In this document: positions 1 through 5,627 of the stretch, piece by piece
Layout: every line of letters begins with the position of its first letter
Numbering within the stretch: position 1 is the stretch's first letter
Source of the DNA: CAZHRJ01 sp964534765
GTDB lineage: Bacteria; Lindowbacteria; 2-12-FULL-62-27
Assembly: GCA_964534765.1 (NCBI GenBank)
Contig: CAZHRJ010000174.1
Coordinates: 1-5,627, forward strand
Direction: 5' to 3'
Length of the DNA: 5,627 bases
Made by a program: the position numbers and the translations under genes
Notes under the pieces: generated by a model
Told to the model about the DNA's origin: nothing
Database searches by the model: none
The model's input: only the letters and a program-made list of their open reading frames with translations

Positions 1-2221
1 CAACGCCCGGATCGATTTTCGCTACGAGCTGGGCCAGCGATCCCGATGATTTGCCTGCCGCTGCGCCGCCAGCCGAGGCTACATCAATCGCGGACATCGC
101 TTCTTCCATCGCCTTGCCGGTCTTGTCGGCCGGCGGTGAAGCCGCGGAACCTTCCTCCGGCAGGAGCGGCGCGCGCTCGGGGGGGGCTGATTCCTGCGCC
201 GTCATACTGCCCGCATTGTGATAAAAAACCAGTAGATTCTCCCGGCCGGGACCGCGGGCAATCCCGCCGAACAGGGCGTGGCCGATGGTCTTTCTGGCGA
301 CGGCGTCGTCCAGATCGAACAACTTCGACCCGGCAAAGTACATCCGATAGATCACCGTTCGGGCGCGAAGGTCATAATCGTACGTCACGTTCGATACGCC
401 TTCGGCCGACGCCAAAAGGTCCCGGAACGCCGTGCCCACCCGCTTGTATTCTTCCCCACCGACCCTGCGCAGATATACCACCACCGGCATTTCGGACGCG
501 CCTTCCGGTTTTTTGAAATAATACATCGCCTCGTCGCCAGACAACCCGCCCATGAGCATGCCGGCGAAATCGGCGTCCTTGGCCAACGCAGCCCATATCC
601 GGTTATCCACGTCCTGAATGCCGATCCCGGCGCCCTCGAACTCGGTCGTCAGTGTTTTGCTTCCGCGGTCGTACGACTCGGCAGGGGCGCGCACACCTTC
701 GATTGCTTTGAGCGCCGCCAGAAACCGTTTCCCGACGGTCGAATAATTTTCGGGCGATAGGTTGTTCAACAGGACCCTCAGCCGTCGCGATTCGGGCGTC
801 GTCTCGATCCACACGAACGATATGTAATTGTCCGCTGTGCGGTCCTGCGCCAGCGCCGCGAGGTTCGTGTCGGCCTGGATGGCCTGCCAGATCCGCGCGT
901 CAATATCGACCGACGGCGCGCGCATCTCGAACTTGTACCCCAGCCGGTACTGGTCCCGGTCGTAGGATTTGTTCAGATTGAGTACCCCCAGCGACTGCAT
1001 GATCCGGTCGATCCGCGCGCCCCCCATGCGCGAATTAGCCGGCGTGATGTTGTTGAACGCAACTTCCAGCGCGATCCGGTCGCCCGGCTCGTATTCCGCG
1101 CGGTAGCGGATCACGTCGCTGTCGATCGAAACAAGTTTCATATTGGCAAGACCCTTTTCGGCCGACACTGCATGCCACAGCGTCTTTTCGAACGCATGCA
1201 TGTCGCCATCAAACTGAAACCGGAACTCAGCCATGGGAGAGGCGGATCCGGCCGACGCGTCGCCTTCAACGTACTGCCATGTCAGGCTCCTCACGCCGGC
1301 CTGTGCCGCGAAAATCTTTTCAAACGCCTCCAGCCGCGAGTGGTACCGTTCCGGCGGAAGGCTGGTGATGAGAAGTCGTTTAATATCCGGCGGCAAAAGC
1401 TCGACGACAATCTGGCGGTCGCCGGATTTGAGGATGTCATATTTGTCAAAGACACGCGTCGACCGGAGGGTGTAGTACAGATTCCGATAAAACTCGTCCG
1501 GGTCAGTCGAGATGTTGGATCGAAGCGAAAGCCGCCCGCCCGCCCGGTCAAATTCCTCGCGCGGCGCTTCCCGAACCCCCGCGCTCTGAACGGCCTTGAG
1601 CATGGCATCCCGCAGAGAAAAATAATTGTCCTGCGTCAGTCCTCGAATATCTATGCGGATTTTCTGACTCTCCGGCGTTTCGCCGGATTTCGCCGCCGCA
1701 TCGAACAAGGGTTTCAAATCAATCCGCAGGGCGTCCTCGCCGGCCTTCTTGCCCGCATCCTCCGCGCCGACGATCCCGGACGCGCGCCCGGTGCGTTTGA
1801 TCTCGTCGCCAAGACGCCTTCCGGTCACGCCGTCGTACAGTGCCGCATGCAAGGTCCGCTCGACGGTGGCCATGCCCCAGGCTTTGTTCACGGTTTCCTT
1901 GGATTTGTCGAACCAGGCGGCAAGGACCAGATCCGGTTTGTATTCCCCACGCAGGGATTGAAAGGCCGAGGCATCGCGCATGGAGAGTTGGCCAAAAATC
2001 TGGTCAAAGGCCAGCTTCGAGCCTTCACCTGTGCGGATCATTTTGCCGTCCGCGTCGACCTCGATGTCGGTCCCGACCGCCTGCATTCCGGCCGGGAGGC
2101 GCGCGCGCAAGGATTCGGAGGCGGCGGGGTCGGAAGCGAGAATCAAAATGGATTTGGCGTGGGACGAAACGGGGGAGAAGAAGAGAAAAAGGGCAAGCAT
2201 CAATCCCAAACGAGGAAACAT
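1..2221 (-). CDS. Exported protein with five tandem ~98-residue modules (C-terminus beyond window)
   Basis: No exact family is recognised. The frame is open from the ATG at 2221 to the left edge, giving 740 residues with no stop or frameshift; the C-terminus is missing. Residues 1-22 look like a Sec signal peptide: MFPR, a Leu/Phe-rich core, and a likely cut after Ser-His-Ala22. Residues about 23-168 resemble CsgG/FlgT-middle-type domains: a hydrophobic strand at PDLVLAAWF (96-104), then TLHAALYDGVTGRRLGDE (123-140), then an Ala-rich helix. Five related modules follow, with Gly-Val landmarks at 215, 309, 412, 509 and 608. Each reads as strand, Leu-Ser/Thr-Pro-x-x-Tyr turn, helix, Gly-Val, two strands, helix, as in ferredoxin-like folds. 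An Ala/Ser/Pro linker (about 673-726) leads to SLAQLVAKIDPGV at the edge. The visible protein has no cysteine. ATG 2221 is preferred over the in-frame ATG at 2227 because GAGGTG lies 6 bases before 2221 but touches 2227. The periplasmic location is inferred; the domain names rest on pattern similarity only. Confidence 0.85.
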   Translation of the reverse strand, partial: MFPRLGLMLALFLFFSPVSSHAKSILILASDPAASESLRARLPAGMQAVGTDIEVDADGKMIRTGEGSKLAFDQIFGQLSMRDASAFQSLRGEYKPDLVLAAWFDKSKETVNKAWGMATVERTLHAALYDGVTGRRLGDEIKRTGRASGIVGAEDAGKKAGEDALRIDLKPLFDAAAKSGETPESQKIRIDIRGLTQDNYFSLRDAMLKAVQSAGVREAPREEFDRAGGRLSLRSNISTDPDEFYRNLYYTLRSTRVFDKYDILKSGDRQIVVELLPPDIKRLLITSLPPERYHSRLEAFEKIFAAQAGVRSLTWQYVEGDASAGSASPMAEFRFQFDGDMHAFEKTLWHAVSAEKGLANMKLVSIDSDVIRYRAEYEPGDRIALEVAFNNITPANSRMGGARIDRIMQSLGVLNLNKSYDRDQYRLGYKFEMRAPSVDIDARIWQAIQADTNLAALAQDRTADNYISFVWIETTPESRRLRVLLNNLSPENYSTVGKRFLAALKAIEGVRAPAESYDRGSKTLTTEFEGAGIGIQDVDNRIWAALAKDADFAGMLMGGLSGDEAMYYFKKPEGASEMPVVVYLRRVGGEEYKRVGTAFRDLLASAEGVSNVTYDYDLRARTVIYRMYFAGSKLFDLDDAVARKTIGHALFGGIARGPGRENLLVFYHNAGSMTAQESAPPERAPLLPEEGSAASPPADKTGKAMEEAMSAIDVASAGGAAAGKSSGSLAQLVAKIDPGV

Positions 2222-2227
2222 GGGCAT

Positions 2228-2234
2228 CACCTCA
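2228..2234 (-). promoter_or_regulatory. Ribosome binding site of the modular exported protein
   Basis: On the minus strand, TGAGGTG lies 6 bases before the ATG at 2221, which decides the start in favour of 2221 over the in-frame ATG at 2227. The same octamer, TGAGGTGA, precedes the hydrolase-VWA gene upstream. No convincing -35/-10 pair or terminator is visible in the 122-base gap (2222-2343), so co-transcription with the upstream gene is the simplest reading. Confidence 0.7.
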
Positions 2235-2343
2235 TGGTCGTATTTTGGCCGATATGAACTTGTCCCATGTATTCCCCCCAAACAATTCCGGAGTATTGCT
2301 TATTCGGCTGATGATGTCCATACCAATTCGGCCGCGCGTCGGT

Positions 2344-4599
2344 TTATCTTCTTTTCCCCGGAACCGAAACCGTCCCGAGCTGGGCCCGGTAGGCGCGCCA
2401 GCCGGGTTTGCCCCGCTTTAACATGTACGTGACCGTGTACGTCGGGCGGGGCGGGTTGGCGATTTCGAGATTGAGGACTGCGTGGTCGGCTTTGACCTCC
2501 GACCCGATCACCCGCACTTGCGCGTTTCGATGCAACGCGTGATTTTTGACGTACAAACCGTAGAGGTCGGCGAAGGTGACGCCGGCGTCGTCTTTGAAGT
2601 CTTGCGAAAAGAGCGGCAGGATTTTCGAGACGTTGCCGGACCGCAGGGCTGATTCGTATTCGGCGGCCCAGGATTCGGCCGATGCCGGAGGGTTGGCCGC
2701 GGGTTTGGCGGCCGACACGATGAATGAAAACGGCTCAGCCGGCGCCGGAACGTCCTCTCCGATCACCACGGGTTTCCACCGGCCGGATTTCGGATGATCG
2801 ACGACGCCGTAGATCAGGGTTTTCGTTCGACGCACCGTTGCGCCCGGATAACGGTCGGTCACGCTGACGCCCGCGGGATCGGCCAGTTCCAGTCCCAGTC
2901 GACTGCCGGGCCAGCCGAGGGAAAATTGAAACGCAGGCTGGCCGGGCGAGACTACAAACACCGGCAGGAATTTGCGTTCGCCTTCGGAAATGGATCCGCC
3001 CGATTCAGCGAGGATGACGCCCGCGGACTGGTGTTTGGCTTTCCTGAACATTTGCGGGAGCTGGGCGGGATCGGTCAGATGGAGATATGCCCCGCCTGTG
3101 GCGCGCGCGATTGTCATGAGCAGTTCCTCGTTCAGCTCTTTCGACGGTCCCAAGCCGATGGTGAATATCCGCGCGGCTTGCTGAACCGCGTCGCGCAAGG
3201 GGCCGGCCACGATCTGATCCGGCGTCAAGCCCTCGTTGGTGATGCCGTCGGAAAGAAGAATCACGGACTTGAGGCCCGGCGTCGAAGTCAACAGATTTAT
3301 CGATTGCGCGAGGCCCGCGCCGATGTTGGTGTTGCCGTCCGCCCGAAGGGTTTCCAGACTTTCCGGCATCGCCGTAAAATCGGTTCTCAATGGCGAAACG
3401 ACCCGGGCGTCGCTTGAAAACGCCACAAGCCCGATCGCGCCTCGCCCGCCCTGGGCGCGCAGGTTATCCACCGCCGCCATTTCAATGTACTCGCAGGCGC
3501 TCCGAACCGCCAGCGAGAGCTTCTCGCCCGCCATGCTTCCCGACACGTCGAGACACAAAACGGCCGACTGATCCGGCACATCGGCCCCCACCGCCGGACT
3601 CGGCGTCGGCCGGGCCGCGCGAATTTGCTCGATGGCCTCCAGTATCGCGTCAACCTCGCCGGGTTCGTCGGTATAAAAGGCGTTGACGGTGATGTGCCGG
3701 ATGTCGAGGTCGCGGCCGTTGGCGACTCCGATGCGCATGTCCTGGCTCGGCAACGGCACGAGGCCGTCGTTAAATTTTCGCTGGACGGCCGGCGTGTAGG
3801 CGTCCAGAAGGCTTTCTGTCCGCGTGGAGACAAAATGCTTTTGCCAGATTGTCGCTGAGATTTCGCCCAACAACTCTTTCTGGCTCCGCTCGGCGGGATC
3901 CGCCGGAGTCCAGTCGCTCACGATGTTGACGATAGGGACTTGCGGCGGAAACACCTGTTCATACATCCGCCGCATGTCGTCACTCTCCGGCCGAAGCGCC
4001 CTGGCGGCTATGGAATTGGGTTGAATGTTTTGAATCCGCGTCAGATACAGCCGCAATAGGTTGGCCTTCGCCGGCTCGGACTTCTCATATTCGGTAATCG
4101 CTTCGTCGATGTATGCCAGAAGAAGTCCGGCATGCGGCGTGCCGATGGTGACCAGGCCGGCGACGCGATCGGCGCCGTGGTTCTGGACATAGGCGCGCGC
4201 GGCCAAGCCGCCCATCGAGTGGCCAACGAGGATGACTTTGTCGGACCCGGTGAGGGTTCGGATTTCGTCGACCGCCGCGGCCACTTCCACGCCTTGAGCG
4301 TCGAAGGTCAGGTTCTGGTTATCGGAGAAGTTGAGGGTGTAGATATCGCCTTTTTTGGGCTTGGGCGACAGAGGCGAGCGTGCCCCCAGAGTCCCGCCGA
4401 AAGTCTTCGTCGCCGGTTCGATGAGCGTGCCCCTCGTCAACCTGTGGACGACGGCGTCCCATGTGAGGTCGGAGGAGGCGATGCCGTGGAGGAAAAGAAT
4501 CGGGGAGGCGTCGTCTCCGGATGCGCTACTCGAGGTGCGAAAGGGCGCCGACACCAGGCAACAGGCAATCAAAATCAGAGCCAGTCCGGACCTGCTCAC
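2344..4599 (-). CDS. Exported lipase-type alpha/beta hydrolase fused to a von Willebrand factor A domain
   Basis: 751 residues. The N-terminus (MSRSG, hydrophobic 6-20) is an export signal. A Sec cut after Ser-Ser-Ala26 fits; a lipobox-like LIAC at 10-13 makes a lipoprotein possible, though the hydrophobic core before Cys13 is short. Residues about 30-330 form an alpha/beta hydrolase: LHG at 37-39 (oxyanion region), GHSMG at 126-130 with nucleophile Ser128, TIGTPHAG at 151-158, NDGLVP with candidate acid Asp278, and candidate His302. Acid and His are spaced about as in bacterial triacylglycerol lipases, so an ester substrate is likely but not identified. Residues about 344-525 form a VWA domain with a complete MIDAS: DVSGS at 351-355, Thr424, Asp451. 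A beta-rich part follows (about 540-630), then an NTF2/SnoaL-like end (about 640-745). The start is GTG with GAGGTG 8 bases upstream. The gene lies 50 bases after the toxin stop and 122 before the next gene. Hydrolase and VWA calls are firm; the C-terminal call is tentative. Confidence 0.93.
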   Translation of the reverse strand: MSRSGLALILIACCLVSAPFRTSSSASGDDASPILFLHGIASSDLTWDAVVHRLTRGTLIEPATKTFGGTLGARSPLSPKPKKGDIYTLNFSDNQNLTFDAQGVEVAAAVDEIRTLTGSDKVILVGHSMGGLAARAYVQNHGADRVAGLVTIGTPHAGLLLAYIDEAITEYEKSEPAKANLLRLYLTRIQNIQPNSIAARALRPESDDMRRMYEQVFPPQVPIVNIVSDWTPADPAERSQKELLGEISATIWQKHFVSTRTESLLDAYTPAVQRKFNDGLVPLPSQDMRIGVANGRDLDIRHITVNAFYTDEPGEVDAILEAIEQIRAARPTPSPAVGADVPDQSAVLCLDVSGSMAGEKLSLAVRSACEYIEMAAVDNLRAQGGRGAIGLVAFSSDARVVSPLRTDFTAMPESLETLRADGNTNIGAGLAQSINLLTSTPGLKSVILLSDGITNEGLTPDQIVAGPLRDAVQQAARIFTIGLGPSKELNEELLMTIARATGGAYLHLTDPAQLPQMFRKAKHQSAGVILAESGGSISEGERKFLPVFVVSPGQPAFQFSLGWPGSRLGLELADPAGVSVTDRYPGATVRRTKTLIYGVVDHPKSGRWKPVVIGEDVPAPAEPFSFIVSAAKPAANPPASAESWAAEYESALRSGNVSKILPLFSQDFKDDAGVTFADLYGLYVKNHALHRNAQVRVIGSEVKADHAVLNLEIANPPRPTYTVTYMLKRGKPGWRAYRAQLGTVSVPGKRR

Positions 4600-4606
4600 T
4601 TGTGTC

Positions 4607-4614
4607 TCACCTCA
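4607..4614 (-). promoter_or_regulatory. Ribosome binding site deciding a GTG start
   Basis: TGAGGTGA on the minus strand, with its GAGGTG core (4608-4613) 8 bases before the GTG at 4599. This strong match supports a GTG start for the hydrolase-VWA protein; the encoded N-terminus then begins directly with an export signal. Confidence 0.75.
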
Positions 4615-4649
4615 AAACTGCAAGTGTGACCTGATCCCGATCTCTTTGA
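4614..4649. repeat. Possible remnant of a dispersed repeat between vapC and the hydrolase gene
   Basis: The minus strand of this 50-base gap contains GGGATCAGGTCACACTTGCA followed by GTTTTGA. From memory this resembles the 'GGGGTCAGGTC...' sequence common next to REP-associated (Y1) transposases and toxin-antitoxin genes in metagenomic genomes. No second copy lies in this window, so the repeat status cannot be shown here. Confidence 0.25.
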
Positions 4650-5051
4650 TCATTCGGACGACGGGAAGATGCGCAGAGCGCAGACGGAGGCGATATGGCC
4701 GTAGTCGCGGTCACGGTGGAGGACAGCAAGACTGTTCTCCAGCGCGACCGACGCGATGACGCAGTCAACGACGCTGCGGATCGTCAATCCCTTGCGGCGG
4801 CATTTGGCGTACAGGGCGGCCGCGCGAACGTAGGTGTTCCGGCCGGCCGGTTCGAAAAAACGGCGGGCAAGCAGGAACGTTCGGACGGCAGCAAACTGGC
4901 GTGTGTCGGAGATGCCCTGCAGGATTTCGGCGCAGATGAGACCGGTGATGGCGATCTCATCGGTCGGCATGATGGCGGCCAAAAGTTCGGAGGCGGGCGA
5001 TCGGCGGGGGCGGAAGAAATCGATCCAGACGCTGGTATCGACGAGGATCAG
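4650..5051 (-). CDS. vapC: VapC-type PIN-domain ribonuclease toxin
   Basis: A PIN-domain toxin of a type II toxin-antitoxin pair. Family members are Mg2+-dependent ribonucleases that cut tRNA or other RNA in the cytoplasm; the target here is unknown. With the start used here it has 133 residues, a normal VapC length. The acidic active-site residues are present: Asp5 in the N-terminal LVDTSVWID motif, Glu42 in AEILQG, Asp96 in SVVDCVIA, and Asp114/Asp116 in HRDRDY. It therefore looks intact. The start is the odd point. Alignment with typical VapC N-termini (Met-Ile-Leu-Val-Asp-Thr-Ser) puts the first codon at 5051, which is CTG and overlaps the antitoxin stop as CTGA, with GGGG 9 bases upstream. 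The alternative is TTG at 5108, which gives 152 residues and a 19-residue extension inside the antitoxin gene. The family call is firm; the start is uncertain. Confidence 0.93.
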   Translation of the reverse strand: MILVDTSVWIDFFRPRRSPASELLAAIMPTDEIAITGLICAEILQGISDTRQFAAVRTFLLARRFFEPAGRNTYVRAAALYAKCRRKGLTIRSVVDCVIASVALENSLAVLHRDRDYGHIASVCALRIFPSSE

Positions 5052-5245
5052 GCGGCATCGCCCCGGAGTTTGGCCAAGTTGCCCCGCCAGCGGATCTTGC
5101 CGCGCCAATTCAAGAACCGCTCCTGCTCCTTGAGCCTCACCATGGTCTCAATGGACTGATGAACCAAGTCTTTCGTCGTCCTGCATCCCGACAGGCGGAT
5201 GCCTTTGTCCACCAGCCGTTTGTCCAAGTCAATCGTGGTACGCAT
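5048..5245 (-). CDS. vapB: VapB-type antitoxin
   Basis: 65 residues. It matches the short VapB antitoxin family (DUF2191 type): an N-terminal DNA-binding strand MRTTIDLD, an amphipathic middle (KDLVHQSIETMVRLKE, 25-40), and a basic, Trp-containing tail (FLNWRGKIRWRGNLAKLR, 44-61) that in this family wraps the toxin's active site. Its role is to neutralise the adjacent PIN toxin and, with it, repress their shared promoter. The ATG at 5245 is chosen because AAAGGAG lies 8 bases upstream and the protein then begins exactly as family members do; the frame stays open further upstream but that stretch has no protein-like character. The stop overlaps the proposed toxin start, so translation is probably coupled. 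The family assignment is from sequence pattern; the regulation is inferred. Confidence 0.92.
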   Translation of the reverse strand: MRTTIDLDKRLVDKGIRLSGCRTTKDLVHQSIETMVRLKEQERFLNWRGKIRWRGNLAKLRGDAA

Positions 5246-5253
5246 ACTATCAA

Positions 5254-5260
5254 CTCCTTT
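5254..5260 (-). promoter_or_regulatory. Strong ribosome binding site of the antitoxin
   Basis: AAAGGAG on the minus strand, 8 bases before the ATG at 5245. It is stronger than any candidate site before the toxin, which fits the usual need for excess antitoxin. Confidence 0.75.
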
Positions 5261-5268
5261 TTTATATA

Positions 5269-5298
5269 TATTTACACGAAACGATATGCATCTGTCAA
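5269..5298 (-). promoter_or_regulatory. Probable sigma-70-type promoter of vapBC
   Basis: On the minus strand a perfect TTGACA (5293-5298) is followed after 18 bases by TAAATA (5269-5274), a weak -10 match; further TA-rich hexamers lie just downstream in the same AT-rich run. The patch stands out from the GC-rich surroundings. An ATGCAT palindrome (5286-5291) lies in the spacer and ATATATAT (5264-5271) overlaps the -10 area. Either could contribute to a VapBC operator, but no long inverted repeat is seen. Confidence 0.6.
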
Positions 5299-5627
5299 GT
5301 ATTTTCCGGAATGGGCCGGCGGTCGGCCAAGGTCTGCTGCGCGCGCACACCACCCGAACCCCCGTTGTTGTTCCGGTTTGTGGGATTGTTCCTGTTGCGG
5401 TTGGCGGAGCGCAGATTCTGTGGATTGTTGTTCCATGTAAACTCAACAACTTACGGTTTGACCCCCCGCTTCTGCATTACTTCGCAAACGCCTGAAGAAC
5501 TCCGGCAACGGTCATTCACGCAGGCGCCCCGCGTCGGCGAAAGGGGCGGCTTCGCTTCGCCCCTTTTTCGCCGACGCTCCATGCACGTAAATCCGTATAA
5601 TTCTGAAGGACAAAGGGCAAAAGGGAC
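5299..5627. other. Intergenic stretch without a convincing gene
   Basis: Both strands were read. The minus strand has only a 54-codon Gln-rich frame (5272-5436) without a ribosome binding site and a frame open from the right edge that reads through the hairpin. Structural content is a small inverted repeat GGCCG/CGGCC (5314-5328) just upstream of the vapBC -35 box, the large hairpin at 5531-5577, an isolated TATAAT (5596-5601) with no matching -35, and a purine-rich run at the edge. Confidence 0.6.
5531..5577. terminator. Long imperfect hairpin, possible terminator
   Basis: The arms 5531-5548 and 5558-5577 pair over 18 positions, with two extra T in the right arm; the loop is 9 bases (5549-5557). 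The inner part GGGGCG/CGCCCC is followed on the plus strand by TTTTT, as in an intrinsic terminator, but the outer stem GCGTCGGCG/CGCCGACGC continues past the T run. It could end transcription entering from a neighbour on the left on the plus strand or from the right on the minus strand, or it could be a mobile palindromic repeat. The hairpin is clear; the function is not. Confidence 0.5.

Noticed and set aside
1172..2257. 361-codon open frame on the plus strand
   Set aside because: It lies wholly opposite the modular exported protein, is very rich in Arg/Gly, has no recognisable domain or ribosome binding site, and is explained by the GC-rich codons of the minus-strand gene.
2232..2321. 29-codon minus-strand frame (MDIISRISN...) between the hydrolase-VWA gene and the modular gene, ending just before the next ribosome binding site
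   Set aside because: The residues look protein-like, but the ATG has no ribosome binding site and the frame is too short to separate from chance.
2794..3417. 207-codon open frame on the plus strand
   Set aside because: It is antisense to the hydrolase-VWA gene, with shadow-type composition and no domain features.
5272..5436. 54-codon Gln-rich minus-strand frame upstream of vapB, with short repeats of GGAACAACAA
   Set aside because: There is no ribosome binding site, the composition is low complexity and then Arg/Pro-rich, and it overlaps the vapBC promoter.
5246..5449. Longer antitoxin starting upstream at 5449 (133 residues)
   Set aside because: The extra 68 residues have no VapB character and cover the promoter and ribosome binding site; the ATG at 5245 matches the family start.
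5454..5627. Minus-strand frame open from the right edge, about 57 residues
   Set aside because: It reads straight through the palindrome and gives an Arg/Lys-rich product typical of translated repeats, with no domain signal.
1..5627. CRISPR array, tRNA or rRNA gene, phage or transposase gene
   Set aside because: No regularly spaced direct repeats, no cloverleaf or rRNA-like segment, and no transposase or integrase coding frame was seen on either strand.

Overview
The window is GC-rich bacterial DNA, roughly 60 % G+C judged by eye. It looks like a Gram-negative, probably environmental bacterium, because two of the four genes encode large exported multidomain proteins of a kind expected in the periplasm or envelope. 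The phylum cannot be fixed from the sequence. Intergenic motifs and protein style would suit a Planctomycetes/Hydrogenedentes/deltaproteobacteria-type genome, but that is a guess. All convincing genes lie on the minus strand, so the window reads from right to left.

Right flank (about 5299-5627): no convincing gene. It holds a long imperfect hairpin (5531-5577) and, at the very edge, a short purine-rich run that may be the start of a tandem intergenic repeat. An AT-rich patch (about 5255-5305) carries a promoter with a perfect TTGACA -35 box and a strong ribosome binding site. Together they drive a type II toxin-antitoxin pair: a VapB-type antitoxin (5048-5245) and a PIN-domain VapC-type toxin (4650-5051). 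The toxin's natural start position, overlapping the antitoxin stop, is CTG rather than ATG or GTG.

Middle (2344-4599): after only 50 bases comes a 751-residue exported protein. It fuses a lipase-type alpha/beta hydrolase (GHSMG nucleophile elbow, DGLVP acid region, candidate His) to a von Willebrand factor A domain with a complete MIDAS metal site, followed by a beta-rich segment and an NTF2/SnoaL-like C-terminus. It starts at GTG behind a TGAGGTGA ribosome binding site.

Left (1-2221): a second exported protein runs off the left edge, with 740 residues visible and no stop or frameshift. After a signal peptide it has an N-terminal domain resembling the CsgG/FlgT-middle type, then five degenerate modules at about 98-residue spacing, an Ala/Pro/Ser linker, and the first residues of another domain that may be an HtrA/trypsin-like protease. 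It has the same TGAGGTGA ribosome binding site as its neighbour.

The two exported proteins are the most interesting content. They are co-oriented neighbours, both mosaic, and may act together in the cell envelope. Their role and partners cannot be read from this window. The toxin-antitoxin pair is probably an accessory insertion upstream of them, although its promoter could also read into them.
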